Part shown: one piece after another, positions 9,911 to 19,264 of the stretch
Layout of the letters: every line of letters begins with the position of its first letter
How positions within the stretch are numbered: the stretch's first letter is position 1
From: Oscillospiraceae bacterium
GTDB taxonomy: Bacteria > Bacillota > Clostridia > Oscillospirales > Oscillospiraceae
Direction: 5' to 3'
Assembly (NCBI GenBank): GCA_902791215.1
Contig: CADAUZ010000003.1
Coordinates: 1 to 64,000, forward strand
Length of the DNA: 64,000 nt
Made by a program: the position numbers and the translations under genes
Notes under the pieces: generated by a model
Database searches by the model: none
What the model saw: only the letters and a program-made list of their open reading frames with translations
What the model was told of the DNA's origin: nothing

Positions 9911-10864
9911 TTACTTTCCGCTGTTGGCAGCTTCCGTTTCTCTGTCAGCTAAATATTGTTTGAGCAACAGATAGTCTTCATATTGCTTTTTCTTAAAATG
10001 TTTATAACACCAGATTGCAAAAGCGCTGGGCCCAGCTTTTAGAATCAGTTGTAAAGGATAGCTTCTTTTGATGGTACGTTTTAACAAATTGGAAGATTGT
10101 TCCCAATAGTCAGATAACAACACTTTGTTGTAGTATTTACATCTGAGGCCATTCTGCTTTGTATATACATTAATCAGTATCTCAGCGAGGAAGCCGTACA
10201 GTCTTTTGTGCTGTGTATCATATGAAGAAATATCACATTTTTCTTCAGCTTTTGATAAAACAGAAAACAGCCATTCGCAATAATTATCAAATACTTCTCT
10301 TTTTGCAATAAGCAAATTGCATGATGGCAGAACTCGTTGATTCATCACCCAATCAAATGAATCCAGGTAATCGCAAAAACTGTCTTGAATTACTTGACGT
10401 AAAGCGTCTAAATCTTTCTTGTAGCAGTATTGTAAACGTTCTTCACTCACTTGCCCTGGAAACGGCCCATTGGGAATAGGCAGAATGATATCTGAATCTT
10501 TCAGAGCTGAAACAATTTCATCTTTTTGAATCGCTATGCTTGGCATAGCCCTTTTCAATTCGCTTTTACCTTTCCATATTCCAATTCCAAGATTTGGGTC
10601 ACCCGTTAAATATCTTCGATAATGGCAGAGCCCTTTGATATCAGCTTGTGAGTTCTTCCAGAGCGAATATAGTACAGTCAGCTCGCAATAACTGCTGTTT
10701 TTTTCGGAAATATTATCGCCGTCATCGTCATGAAGGTATCCATCCCAATGTGTTCCCGACACCTTGCAATTAACCTGCATTGGTTTATAACCATCCGGGA
10801 GAATATAATCAATCTCTTTATGAGTTGCAACATAAATATCAATATCATGATTCATTTCCGGCAT
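9911..10864 (-). CDS. DUF4422 glycosyltransferase
   Basis: The 317-residue protein begins IDIYVATHKEIDYILPDGY and carries the CHYRRYL motif at ~90, both diagnostic of DUF4422 proteins of capsule and exopolysaccharide loci. The family is predicted to consist of glycosyltransferases, some of which transfer galactofuranose or galactose-type residues; no donor is assigned here. GAGGA precedes the ATG. Its position next to glf is suggestive of a Galf acceptor or donor step, but that is inference. AT-rich, like the other specialised transferases. Confidence 0.8.
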   Translation of the reverse strand: MPEMNHDIDIYVATHKEIDYILPDGYKPMQVNCKVSGTHWDGYLHDDDGDNISEKNSSYCELTVLYSLWKNSQADIKGLCHYRRYLTGDPNLGIGIWKGKSELKRAMPSIAIQKDEIVSALKDSDIILPIPNGPFPGQVSEERLQYCYKKDLDALRQVIQDSFCDYLDSFDWVMNQRVLPSCNLLIAKREVFDNYCEWLFSVLSKAEEKCDISSYDTQHKRLYGFLAEILINVYTKQNGLRCKYYNKVLLSDYWEQSSNLLKRTIKRSYPLQLILKAGPSAFAIWCYKHFKKKQYEDYLLLKQYLADRETEAANSGK

Positions 10865-10883
10865 ATCTTTTCCTCGTTGTGCA

Positions 10884-11954
10884 TTATTCTATAAAATCAT
10901 TTGCTTCTTTCAATATCTCTATCGTTCTCTCAATCCCGCTCTGGATCTCGTATTTCGGCTTCCAGCCAAGAGCCTGCAGCTTGTGGCCGTCAAGGCGGGC
11001 TTTTGTGGCTTTACTGTATCCGGAAGCTTCTACAGCGTCCGGGATTTCAAATACAACGGACTTTCCGTTGATCTCTGCAATAATCGCCGCAAGATCCTTG
11101 AGCATGATATCCGAGTGTTCTTCAGCAATATTATAGGCTTCACCACTGTCGCCGCAGAGTAATATAGTCAGCAGGCCGGATACAGAGTCGACAACATACT
11201 GATAACTGTAATACTGCGTACCCGCTGATTTGAGGACAATGTCTTCGCCGGCAATGCCCTTCTTGATAAACTGGCTGAGTGCCTTGGTATCAGACATAAG
11301 CATGGTCGGGCCGTATGAGCGAGTAAAGCGAGGAATAACAATATCCAATCCCTTTTGGGTTTTATATGCCTGACAAAGCGCCTCACCGCAACGCTTGCTC
11401 TCCGGGTATCCGGCGCGCAGCGTATTGGAATCTACGTAACCACAGTAGCTCTCGTCAAAGAACTCCACGTCACCGCGATTTTCCCCGTAAATCTCATTGG
11501 AGGAAGCAAACGCAAAACGCGAGGTGTGGTGCTCAACAGCAAAATCAAGCATGTTTTGCAGACCGATGATATTGGTCGTAATAGTCCCGATGGGATCTGT
11601 AGCATACTGGACGGGATGGGTGTTGGAGGCAAGGTGTAGCACATAGTCAACTGTCCCAATATCATCACGGATAAAAGGCTTCTTCACATCATACGGGATA
11701 AACACCAGCCGCGGATCGTTTGCATATTTTGAGAACCTGATATCCGCTTTCGCTTTGTTTCTTCCCAAGGCATAGACTTCGCAGTTGAGCCCAGCGACGT
11801 TTTTCTCCATCAGAACATCGACCAGGAAACTGCCAAGAAGCCCTGTTGCGCCGGAAAGAAGAATACTTTTATTCTGCAGCTCTTCCCACGACAAATCGAG
11901 CCCAGCGACGTACCGTACGTCTTCCATATACAATTTGCTGTCGTATAAATTCAT
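10884..11954 (-). CDS. Extended SDR NAD-dependent epimerase/dehydratase/reductase
   Basis: This Rossmann protein has GATGLLGSF (NAD binding) near residue 37, LHLASNTHP (~105), SSNEIYG (~150, catalytic Ser) and YPESKRCGE (~185, the Tyr-x3-Lys pair). I use the ATG at 11954 (MNLYDSK) because GGGAG lies six bases upstream; this also removes an overlap with the preceding gene. It lies between an IspD-like cytidylyltransferase and a DUF4422 gene. Next to IspD and LicD homologues, such an SDR may prepare or reduce a sugar for CDP activation. Confidence 0.85.
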   Translation of the reverse strand: MNLYDSKLYMEDVRYVAGLDLSWEELQNKSILLSGATGLLGSFLVDVLMEKNVAGLNCEVYALGRNKAKADIRFSKYANDPRLVFIPYDVKKPFIRDDIGTVDYVLHLASNTHPVQYATDPIGTITTNIIGLQNMLDFAVEHHTSRFAFASSNEIYGENRGDVEFFDESYCGYVDSNTLRAGYPESKRCGEALCQAYKTQKGLDIVIPRFTRSYGPTMLMSDTKALSQFIKKGIAGEDIVLKSAGTQYYSYQYVVDSVSGLLTILLCGDSGEAYNIAEEHSDIMLKDLAAIIAEINGKSVVFEIPDAVEASGYSKATKARLDGHKLQALGWKPKYEIQSGIERTIEILKEANDFIE

Positions 11955-11965
11955 AATGGCTCCCA

Positions 11966-12682
11966 TCATTTCAGCCAATTATCTTTATCTGATTTTAGGT
12001 AAGCCTTGAACATTTCCAGGTCATCCTTTGTGGTCAGCTTTATGTTTTTGTCGGAACCGGCTGCAAAGTACAGCCGCTCCCCCAGCTCGACCATCATAGT
12101 GTTAGTATAGGAGGAACCGTAAATGCCGATTTTCTTTTCAAACGCTTCATGATACCTGGAATCAAGCAGTCCAAATCTATATGCCTGCGGCGTCGATACA
12201 CGGCGCAAAGTTTCACGCGGTATGTACTTTGTCGTGCTGATTTCATCGTCAACGACAAATATCTGTTCGTTATACGGCAATGACGTCACTGCGTTTCCGT
12301 ATTTTTGTGCCTTAAGGATCACATCGGTCAAAACCGTTTCATCAACAAGCGGACGGATTCCGTCGTGAATGATGACGATGTCATCATCTGCCGCTTTTCC
12401 CTCAAGATTGTATACGCCGTTGCGGATAGACTCCTGGCCTGTCGCTCCGCCGGAGATGACCCATTTGAGCTTGTCAATACCGAACTGCTTGGCATAGGCC
12501 CACAGCACATCATGCCAGCCATCGAGGCATACTACTTCAATGGCATCGATCTGCGGGTGTTTCTGAAAGCCTTCAAGGGTGTAAATCAAAACGGGCTTGT
12601 CATAGACATTGATGAATTGCTTGGGGATATCCTGTCCCATGCGGTGGCCGGAGCCGCCGGCAATAATAATTGCCATTGTCAT
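11966..12682 (-). CDS. IspD/TarI-like cytidylyltransferase
   Basis: A MobA-like fold enzyme with IIAGGSGHRMG and DIPKQFI at residues ~5-22, HDGIRPLVDE (~112) and a C-terminal TKDDLEMFKAYL as in IspD and TarI. It would transfer CMP from CTP to a polyol or sugar phosphate. In a capsule locus with LicD it is much more likely to serve polymer decoration (ribitol-phosphate-type) than isoprenoid synthesis. The start used is ATG 12682, preceded by GAAGG; an upstream GTG overlapping the polymerase stop is less likely. Confidence 0.85.
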   Translation of the reverse strand: MTMAIIIAGGSGHRMGQDIPKQFINVYDKPVLIYTLEGFQKHPQIDAIEVVCLDGWHDVLWAYAKQFGIDKLKWVISGGATGQESIRNGVYNLEGKAADDDIVIIHDGIRPLVDETVLTDVILKAQKYGNAVTSLPYNEQIFVVDDEISTTKYIPRETLRRVSTPQAYRFGLLDSRYHEAFEKKIGIYGSSYTNTMMVELGERLYFAAGSDKNIKLTTKDDLEMFKAYLKSDKDNWLK

Positions 12683-12696
12683 AAAACAGCCTTCTT

Positions 12697-13785
12697 TCAC
12701 TGCCAGAAGAATAAATAGGGAACGCTTCCTTTTCCGATATAACCATTATTCATCGAATAGATGAAAAATAGCCATCCTGTCAGATATAAGAAATACTTAA
12801 TCATCACTCTGGTAACTGGTGATTTTCTGAAGCGTCTGATTATTTCAGGCACAAAAAGTATGATGAACCATTCAAAATAGTATCCGAGCCTAGTCATCAA
12901 CAGGTTTCGCCGCTGTAGGATAATGGTAGTCATCGAGAGCAGAACAAGAAATAGTAATCTATAACATTCTTTGTTATCTGGATCTTTCGGGTCAATATAT
13001 ATGAGGCACAAAAAAGACAGTACAAGATTTATTGCGCCGAATAACAGATAGGAATTGCTGACACTAACAACAGTAAAATCATACCTGTTGTATTTGGGGT
13101 AAAGTATTAAAAACAATCTAAATATATAGGGATACAGAAAATAAAGAGCTACCATCCCGAGCAGACCGAATAAAAACTTTTTTCTGTCCATTTCGATAAA
13201 GAAAGGAACAAAAAACAGTACCGCGATAATTCCTGAGTTGTGGAAGAGTATTGCAATGATAACCAACAGGATTGCATGGAATACCCCTTTTTTTGACCTG
13301 TCCTTCCGTAAAACGGTATATACATTGCAACTGATTGCCATTGCAATGCACTGCCGCAGAAGATTCATCGTATTAAAATACTGGCGGAATGTGACAAAGA
13401 TAAAAACATGCCAAAAGAGTGACTGGTGTTCGTCGGCATTTTCATAAATGAAAACGCCGAGTCCTGTTAAGATAATAGCGCTGGTGAGTGCGATAATCCA
13501 CTGTGGATTGTCGGTAAATAAACCGACAAATTTGTTCATACTAAAATATAGCGGTTCCCAACTTCCAACTACTCTTCCGTATGTTGAATATTTAATGTGC
13601 CAGAACGAACTATAATACGCCGAAGTGTCTAGTCCAACAGTATATTTTCGCAGGGCTTCAATCAAAAATATGCCAAGAATAGCAAGAAAAAGGAATCGTT
13701 TGTTTGCCGTATTTGTTATTCCGTGAGCATAAACAAGGACACCACAAATTGAAATATAAACCAGCAGAGCAATATGTGCTGTCAT
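12697..13785 (-). CDS. EpsG-family polysaccharide polymerase (Wzy role)
   Basis: The 362-residue protein has about ten membrane segments and EpsG family marks: RKYTVGLDTSAYYSSF near residue 46, and NLLRQCIAMAISC near 140. EpsG proteins are thought to polymerise lipid-linked repeat units outside the membrane. With the Wzx flippase and the initiating transferase, this completes a Wzx/Wzy pathway; no Wzz-type chain-length regulator is visible. AGAGG precedes the ATG. AT-rich. Confidence 0.85.
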   Translation of the reverse strand: MTAHIALLVYISICGVLVYAHGITNTANKRFLFLAILGIFLIEALRKYTVGLDTSAYYSSFWHIKYSTYGRVVGSWEPLYFSMNKFVGLFTDNPQWIIALTSAIILTGLGVFIYENADEHQSLFWHVFIFVTFRQYFNTMNLLRQCIAMAISCNVYTVLRKDRSKKGVFHAILLVIIAILFHNSGIIAVLFFVPFFIEMDRKKFLFGLLGMVALYFLYPYIFRLFLILYPKYNRYDFTVVSVSNSYLLFGAINLVLSFLCLIYIDPKDPDNKECYRLLFLVLLSMTTIILQRRNLLMTRLGYYFEWFIILFVPEIIRRFRKSPVTRVMIKYFLYLTGWLFFIYSMNNGYIGKGSVPYLFFWQ

Positions 13786-13838
13786 AAGGAAACCTCTAAA
13801 TAAAAGATCGTTTGAGAAGCTCCAGTAAGCATTAGAAG

Positions 13839-14789
13839 CTAATCCTTCCTGGTAAACTTGATTTCACAAAGTGTGTGGGCCTCACGGGCCCCCTCGGGAG
13901 GAATAACCATATAATCATGATACAGATTACGCAGGTAATAGTCGTAGTCGGAGAAAATGAGTACCTTTTCTCCTTCAAAGTCAGCTTCCACTCCGGGGAA
14001 CCACTGTTCTCTTTTCATAATTTCCCCCAGATAACGCTTACGGCCTGTCGCCATGCAGCAATTATCAGACGGCCTTTTCCATTGTACCGCTTTGTCTGCC
14101 AGGCAAAACCATTTTGAAGAACTCATAAAGGAAAAGACTGCCCCGGCACAGGTTTTGACAGCATAATAGACGCGCGCCTTTTCTCCTGCTGACCAAAAAA
14201 ACTTCTTGACTTCGTCCGATCTGTTTTCAAAAAAATACACCGCGCTGGACACCAGAAAAAGGAAATTGCATCCATGGCCTTTCAAAGCTCTGACGAATTG
14301 ATTATCCGGTGTGTTCTCAATGAGAAATAAATCTATGGAAATATGATTGATCTCCTCATTATTACCATCTTCCATGCTCCTGTAAAAAGAATCCTTTTTC
14401 AGGATTCGAGGAAACCTTCTAAAGCAGACGGGACTGTAATTGGGCGCGTTAAGAATATACTTATCCGAAAGCTCTTTTTCAAAAGCACCTTTGAATATTT
14501 CAAAGTCATCGCGGGTCATGCTGACATCAATATCGTCGTCCCAGGGAATAAAGCCATGGTGGCGGACAGCACCAAGCGCGGTACCGCCAATCACATAGAG
14601 CTTTATGCCATAATGATCGCATACCTTCTTGACATCCTTGTAAATATCAAGAAGATAAAGTTGAAAGCTGCGTAGCGTTTCGTTATCAAGCCGTGTGATT
14701 TGGTTTGATGTCCTCGTAGCAGTCCCGGCAATATCTTTGCTATGCTTTATTACATCAAGAATTCCCATGTTCACTATCTCAACTTCCAT
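13839..14789 (-). CDS. LicD-family phosphotransferase
   Basis: LicD proteins (the nucleotidyltransferase-like fold shared with eukaryotic fukutin and FKRP) transfer phosphocholine or polyol phosphates from a CDP donor to a glycan. The signature is complete: VIGGTALGAVRHHGF then IPWDDDIDVSM (~residues 62-90). 316 residues; a second possible start (MGILDV) lies seven codons in. Two genes downstream is the IspD-like enzyme that could make the CDP donor. Choline uptake genes (licB) are absent, so a polyol phosphate donor is the more likely substrate. Confidence 0.85.
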   Translation of the reverse strand: MEVEIVNMGILDVIKHSKDIAGTATRTSNQITRLDNETLRSFQLYLLDIYKDVKKVCDHYGIKLYVIGGTALGAVRHHGFIPWDDDIDVSMTRDDFEIFKGAFEKELSDKYILNAPNYSPVCFRRFPRILKKDSFYRSMEDGNNEEINHISIDLFLIENTPDNQFVRALKGHGCNFLFLVSSAVYFFENRSDEVKKFFWSAGEKARVYYAVKTCAGAVFSFMSSSKWFCLADKAVQWKRPSDNCCMATGRKRYLGEIMKREQWFPGVEADFEGEKVLIFSDYDYYLRNLYHDYMVIPPEGAREAHTLCEIKFTRKD

Positions 14790-14814
14790 GTGTTATTGCT
14801 GCTTTATTTCCGAT

Positions 14815-15963
14815 TCATTTAACCTGTTTCTCAGCTTGCAGAATGCATCGCTTATAAATGCTCATCATTTGCTCCACAATTTCCAGAGTATTGTACTTTG
14901 CTGCAGCCTTTTGGTTGTTCTGCCCGATTTTAACCCGCAGGTAATCAGAGGCGCATAAGCTTTTGATCTTCTTTGCATAGTCTCCAACATCATTGCTGTC
15001 CGCAACCAATGGGTTATCGCTGTTTTCCAGCAAATCGATGGTTCCCCGGATTGCGGATGCAACAATTGGAAGACCTGCCGCCATTGCTTCCATTACAGCC
15101 ATTGGGAGGCCTTCCTGGTGTGACGGAAATACAAAAACGTCAGCCGCTTTAAACAACTCTGCCACATCCTGCCTGAACCCTATCAAATGAACCTGTTTCT
15201 CAACGCCTGATGAAATTGCCAGGGCAGTCAGAGAATCTTTTAACGGCCCCATTCCCGCAATAACATAGTGTACCCTTTTTTCATTTAATTCGGCCAAAGA
15301 CCGAATGACAGAAGCATGGTTTTTTCTCTCGATCAGTTCACCCACCGACAAAAGAAGAATCGCATCTTCGGGTATGCCGATTTCCTTCCGCTTCGCTGCA
15401 CGGTCGACCTGCGTTTCCGCAAAACGCTTGAAGTCGATCCCGACCCCGGGCACATACTCTACCTGTTTCGCGTGCATGTGCTTTTTCGCGCGTTTATAGT
15501 CTTCCTTGTTGATGGTGATGAGCACGTCGGTCCAGTGACTCAGAAGCTTTTCGACCGGATAATAGAAAAGCCAATTCTGTAACGGCGCGCCTTTCCAAAA
15601 GTGGAATCCATGTGCTTGATATATGACTGCTGGAATCTTATTTTTCTTTGCGCAGATTCTGCCAAGGACACCTCCAATAGGGGTATTACAATGAACGATG
15701 TCAAACTCTCTTTCTGACATCAGCTTATTTAACTGTTGATAAGCGATTTTGTTTTTCTTTCCCAACGGATTCCTGTCAAAGTCAATATGTGCGGTTTCAA
15801 TTCCATATTCTTTGCAGTCTTGTTCATACCCTGCCTTATCGGCCATATCCGTGTTACACGCCATGGTAAACTCAAATCCGAGACTTTTAGCCGCTATAAT
15901 GGCTGATCGCATAAAACCGTTAATTCTTTTGCCCGAAAGGCTTGTTACATACAGCAATCTCAT
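14815..15963 (-). CDS. Family 4 glycosyltransferase (EpsD-like)
   Basis: A 382-residue GT-B enzyme. The N-terminal domain shows RLLYVTSLSGKRINGFM and HCNTPIGGVLGR (~95). The C-terminal donor domain has LLSVGELIERKNHASVI (~205), GFRQDVAELFKAADVFVFPS (~262) and the EGLPMAVMEAMAAGLPIVAS acceptor/nucleotide motif (~285). It resembles EpsD and similar retaining transferases of exopolysaccharide clusters. AGGGAG precedes the ATG. Sugar donor unknown. Confidence 0.9.
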   Translation of the reverse strand: MRLLYVTSLSGKRINGFMRSAIIAAKSLGFEFTMACNTDMADKAGYEQDCKEYGIETAHIDFDRNPLGKKNKIAYQQLNKLMSEREFDIVHCNTPIGGVLGRICAKKNKIPAVIYQAHGFHFWKGAPLQNWLFYYPVEKLLSHWTDVLITINKEDYKRAKKHMHAKQVEYVPGVGIDFKRFAETQVDRAAKRKEIGIPEDAILLLSVGELIERKNHASVIRSLAELNEKRVHYVIAGMGPLKDSLTALAISSGVEKQVHLIGFRQDVAELFKAADVFVFPSHQEGLPMAVMEAMAAGLPIVASAIRGTIDLLENSDNPLVADSNDVGDYAKKIKSLCASDYLRVKIGQNNQKAAAKYNTLEIVEQMMSIYKRCILQAEKQVK

Positions 15964-15997
15964 AGAGATCTCCCTTTGTTGTCACCGATCAAAAATA

Positions 15998-17068
15998 TTA
16001 TGTTTGTATCAGCTCCATGAATCGCTCAATTGCGCCGTCTGCCGCGTATTTCTTCAGGCCAAATTGATATGCGTTTTTCGAAAGTGACAAGTAAGCATCT
16101 TTGTCCATCCTGACAGCTTCTCTCACTTTCTCGGCAAACAAATGGTTATCCCGCGGTGTAATAAGAAAGCCGCTCGTTCCCTCGCAGATTTGCTCCTCAA
16201 GCGCGCCGACATTGAACGCAATGCACGGCCGGCCATAACGATACCCGTCGATGACTACGCCGGACTGCGTAGCTGAATTATACGGAAGAATGACCCAGTC
16301 GGCATTGATGAAGGCATCTGCCATTTCGTCATCCGTTACATATCCGTCATTCATTGTGACGTTGGGAAGAAGCTTCAGCTGATCAACCTGCTCCTGCACC
16401 TGATGGTCGACCCTTCCCACCACGTCGAACAATACATCCGGGCAGAGCCTTGCAATCTCCAGCAGGTTGTCTACACCTTTATATGGATTCATACGGCCGA
16501 AAAACAGCGCGCGCTGCGTGTACTTCGGCTCTGTGTATTTTGGAAAGCGCCGCCACATGTCTATATAGCAAACACGGCTTGGGGCGACACCATATTCTTC
16601 CGTTACTCTCGGTACATATTTCTGATTTGCAAGAACGATGAAATCTGCCAGCTTACAGACTGCTTTATTCATAAGGATAACTGACTTTGCCTGCTTATCT
16701 CCATCATGTGGAATCACATCATGGATCATCTGGAATATTTTCGCCTTCCTGTGGCACTGCATCATAATGGCAAGGTTCCAAACGTGGAGTGACTCAAAAA
16801 AAATCACGTCAAACTGTTCTATATTGATCCATGAGATAATCGAGTGCAGTTCCTTCAAATCGAAGGTCTTCTTCTCTATCCCTGGTCTCCTTGGACAGTC
16901 TACAAGATGTGTGTGCGGTGTATCCATAACGGGAACTTTTGGCGACTTGATTCCCATTACCCATATATCGCAGTCTTGACGTTTTGCGTTATACAGGCTT
17001 TCAAACATGCCAAAAGTAATATCCTGATGATCGGCGTTATCCGAGAATGTGACTAATAATACTTTCAT
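15998..17068 (-). CDS. Family 4 glycosyltransferase
   Basis: GT-B fold transferase of about 356 residues. FFGRMNPYKGVDNLLEIARL (~215) and ADWVILPYNSATQSGVVIDG (~285) followed by YGRPCIAFNVGALEE form the donor-binding part. I place the start at 17068 (MKVLLVTFSD), after GGAGTGAG, since the nineteen codons upstream are charged and atypical. The central sequence FQMIHDVIPHDGD resembles rhamnosyl- and mannosyl-type transferases, but no donor can be assigned. Confidence 0.85.
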   Translation of the reverse strand: MKVLLVTFSDNADHQDITFGMFESLYNAKRQDCDIWVMGIKSPKVPVMDTPHTHLVDCPRRPGIEKKTFDLKELHSIISWINIEQFDVIFFESLHVWNLAIMMQCHRKAKIFQMIHDVIPHDGDKQAKSVILMNKAVCKLADFIVLANQKYVPRVTEEYGVAPSRVCYIDMWRRFPKYTEPKYTQRALFFGRMNPYKGVDNLLEIARLCPDVLFDVVGRVDHQVQEQVDQLKLLPNVTMNDGYVTDDEMADAFINADWVILPYNSATQSGVVIDGYRYGRPCIAFNVGALEEQICEGTSGFLITPRDNHLFAEKVREAVRMDKDAYLSLSKNAYQFGLKKYAADGAIERFMELIQT

Positions 17069-17134
17069 TGAGTATCTCACTCCGCTTTTTGTTTCCTTCA
17101 GCTTTTCTGTCTCTATGCTGCGCATCTTGAAACA

Positions 17135-17902
17135 TCACCACAGCAGATGCCCGTATTTCAATATGCCTGTTACCGCATACCAGCACATGTAATAGGCGGC
17201 GGTCATTGTGTTCAGCCCTGCGTGACGGTACGTGCGCCATCTCATCTGCGCAGCTTTGAGCTTGTCGCTGGAGCGGGACGGCTTCGTGAGGCGGTAGAAC
17301 AGAAGCGGTTCGTCTATGCCGCGGATCACAGCGCCGGCTTTGCTGATGTCCAGCCACATGGCATAGTCTTCGTGGATCTGATCATCGACTACATAGAACT
17401 TACGGTACAGATCGGCCCGCACAAGCACAGAGGAGTTTGACACCAGGTTTTGCTTCAGCAGCTTGCGATAAGTCAACGCAGCCGGGACATACAGCTGCCA
17501 ATTGATCGGGGTGCCGTCGTCCCGGATAAAAGCGGATCCGGTGAAAACCAGATCTGCATTACTCGCTTTTGCAATTGCCATCTGCTTTTCCAACTTCTTG
17601 GGAGCCCACATGTCATCACTGTCCAGAACAGCGATCCAATCACCCTCAGCTGCGTCCAACCCTTTTTTCCGCGCAAGGGAGACACCGCCGTTTTTATCGT
17701 TTTTCATGACACGGATGCGGGCGTCCTGATAGGCTTCAACAATGTGCAATGTGTTATCGGAAGAGCAATCGTCAACAATCAGCAGCTCCCAGTCGGAGAA
17801 AGTCTGTGCCAGGACAGAATCTATCGCATGATGAATCGTCTTTTCGGAATTGTACGCCGCCATAAGAATTGAGATCAGAGGTTTATGTTTCTTGGACTTC
17901 AT
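17135..17902 (-). CDS. Family 2 glycosyltransferase (TuaG/WaaE-like)
   Basis: A 255-residue GT-A transferase with ISILMAAYNSEKTI at the start, LLIVDDCSSDNT (~40), AVLDSDDMWAPKKL (~92, the DxD metal site) and IHEDYAMWLDISKAG (~175, the ED catalytic base region). Short single-domain members of this kind (TuaG type) add one sugar in teichuronic acid and capsule loci. The stop is close to the downstream GT4 gene. Confidence 0.88.
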   Translation of the reverse strand: MKSKKHKPLISILMAAYNSEKTIHHAIDSVLAQTFSDWELLIVDDCSSDNTLHIVEAYQDARIRVMKNDKNGGVSLARKKGLDAAEGDWIAVLDSDDMWAPKKLEKQMAIAKASNADLVFTGSAFIRDDGTPINWQLYVPAALTYRKLLKQNLVSNSSVLVRADLYRKFYVVDDQIHEDYAMWLDISKAGAVIRGIDEPLLFYRLTKPSRSSDKLKAAQMRWRTYRHAGLNTMTAAYYMCWYAVTGILKYGHLLW

Positions 17903-18001
17903 CTATATCCAGCCTCGTGCACGAAAAAGATGCACATGTACAATTCTCCCGGTATTTCCCGTTCTTTTCCCGTTTTGATACTACAATGCAATTGATAGTT
18001 G

Positions 18002-19207
18002 TTACTCCTCGAATAGCTTCAGCTGCCGGAATAGTTCTTTGCGCTCTTGAGCAATTCTTGCGTCTTTTCCGAATTTCATCCATGGTCTCTTTTTCGTCAA
18101 AACGCGCAAAGAATAGCGGCAGCATACCGCGATCCAGGCCATTGGCAGGAATACATGAGAGGCGGCCATCCTCGGATGGTAGAGCTTTGCTTTCCGGTCG
18201 ATCGCAGCCGCGAGCGCCTGTACGACACCACGATCCTCGATTTTATGGGTGTCTCTGTCAGTCATAAGCACGCTGTAGCTTTTCCGTTGTGGATCCTTCT
18301 CTCCGAAATTTCCACCGTGCCAGATGTCATTCAGCAAGCTTTCCGCCAGTGTTTCATCCACCCCCGCTGCCCATCGTTTCGGGGAAGCGCCAAGGTAACA
18401 AGCACTCATCTTCGTGAGAATTTTTGCAAGCTCCCATAGGCCGATCTTTTTAAGGCAGGTCTCAAAGCGTTCGCAAAAGTCATTCTCGGTGAACCGTTCG
18501 GCAAAAGTGGCCCAATCACACAGATGCCGCAGACCTATCCCGGTGGTGGTCAAATGCGACGCTGTGTGAAGCAGCAGGACGAGTCCATGATGGAAGTCAG
18601 AAGGAATAATATAGCCGCCATAGTTGTTGTCGGTTTTGACCGCGTCTATAAGGATATCCTCGCAGTATGTGAGAATCTTTTCACCGCTAACAGTTGGTAC
18701 TCCGGTCAGCTGCCAGTGCAGCTCGTATTCAATATGCTGAAAAGTAAACGTTCTGTGGCAGTCATGCGTCCCATCATCTATTCGGGACATTCCGCTTTTT
18801 TGCAAGATCTCCGAGCAGCGCTCCAGATCCTTTGTATCCACAAGAAAGTCCACGTCGCCCATAGTTCTCAGTTCGGGTTCCGGATAGTATCTCGCGGAAG
18901 CACAGCCTTTTAAGATAACGTATGGTATATCATGTTCCGTCAGAAGTCGGTGCAAACTTGCATGCGCGGCATTTACCCGGATATTTGAGGCCAGGTTTTG
19001 AAGGAAGGCCCCTTCCCACTTCCGTTTTACTTCCTCGGGAAGCAGCTCCTGTGTCGTATGAAAAACCAGTGGAAAAACTGCCTGCGCGATACTTTCCTGA
19101 AACAGAGCATCCCAATCCAGGTCGTCTGAAAGCTCCAGGGCATTGCCAAACAGGGCAGAGGAGAGAATTGACAAAATTGCCTTCTGCTCGCGCTCATTGA
19201 TACCCAC
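18002..19207 (-). CDS. Nucleotidyltransferase-fold protein (PF14907-like)
   Basis: The 401-residue protein contains VILKGCASARYYP followed by ELRTMGDVDFLVDTKDL (~residues 95-125), the GS-like and DxD metal motif of the uncharacterised nucleotidyltransferase family NTP_transf_5, common in capsule loci. The rest is helical, with HTASHLTTTGIGLRHLCDWA (~217). The start is GTG after AGGGAGAG. The substrate is unknown; it may modify a glycan or a lipid-linked intermediate with a nucleotide or a phosphate group. Confidence 0.75.
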   Translation of the reverse strand: MGINEREQKAILSILSSALFGNALELSDDLDWDALFQESIAQAVFPLVFHTTQELLPEEVKRKWEGAFLQNLASNIRVNAAHASLHRLLTEHDIPYVILKGCASARYYPEPELRTMGDVDFLVDTKDLERCSEILQKSGMSRIDDGTHDCHRTFTFQHIEYELHWQLTGVPTVSGEKILTYCEDILIDAVKTDNNYGGYIIPSDFHHGLVLLLHTASHLTTTGIGLRHLCDWATFAERFTENDFCERFETCLKKIGLWELAKILTKMSACYLGASPKRWAAGVDETLAESLLNDIWHGGNFGEKDPQRKSYSVLMTDRDTHKIEDRGVVQALAAAIDRKAKLYHPRMAASHVFLPMAWIAVCCRYSLRVLTKKRPWMKFGKDARIAQERKELFRQLKLFEE

Positions 19208-19264
19208 GAAAGCTCTCTCCCTTCACAACGCATATATAATGCCGCCCGTTAAAGCTGTGCGCTT

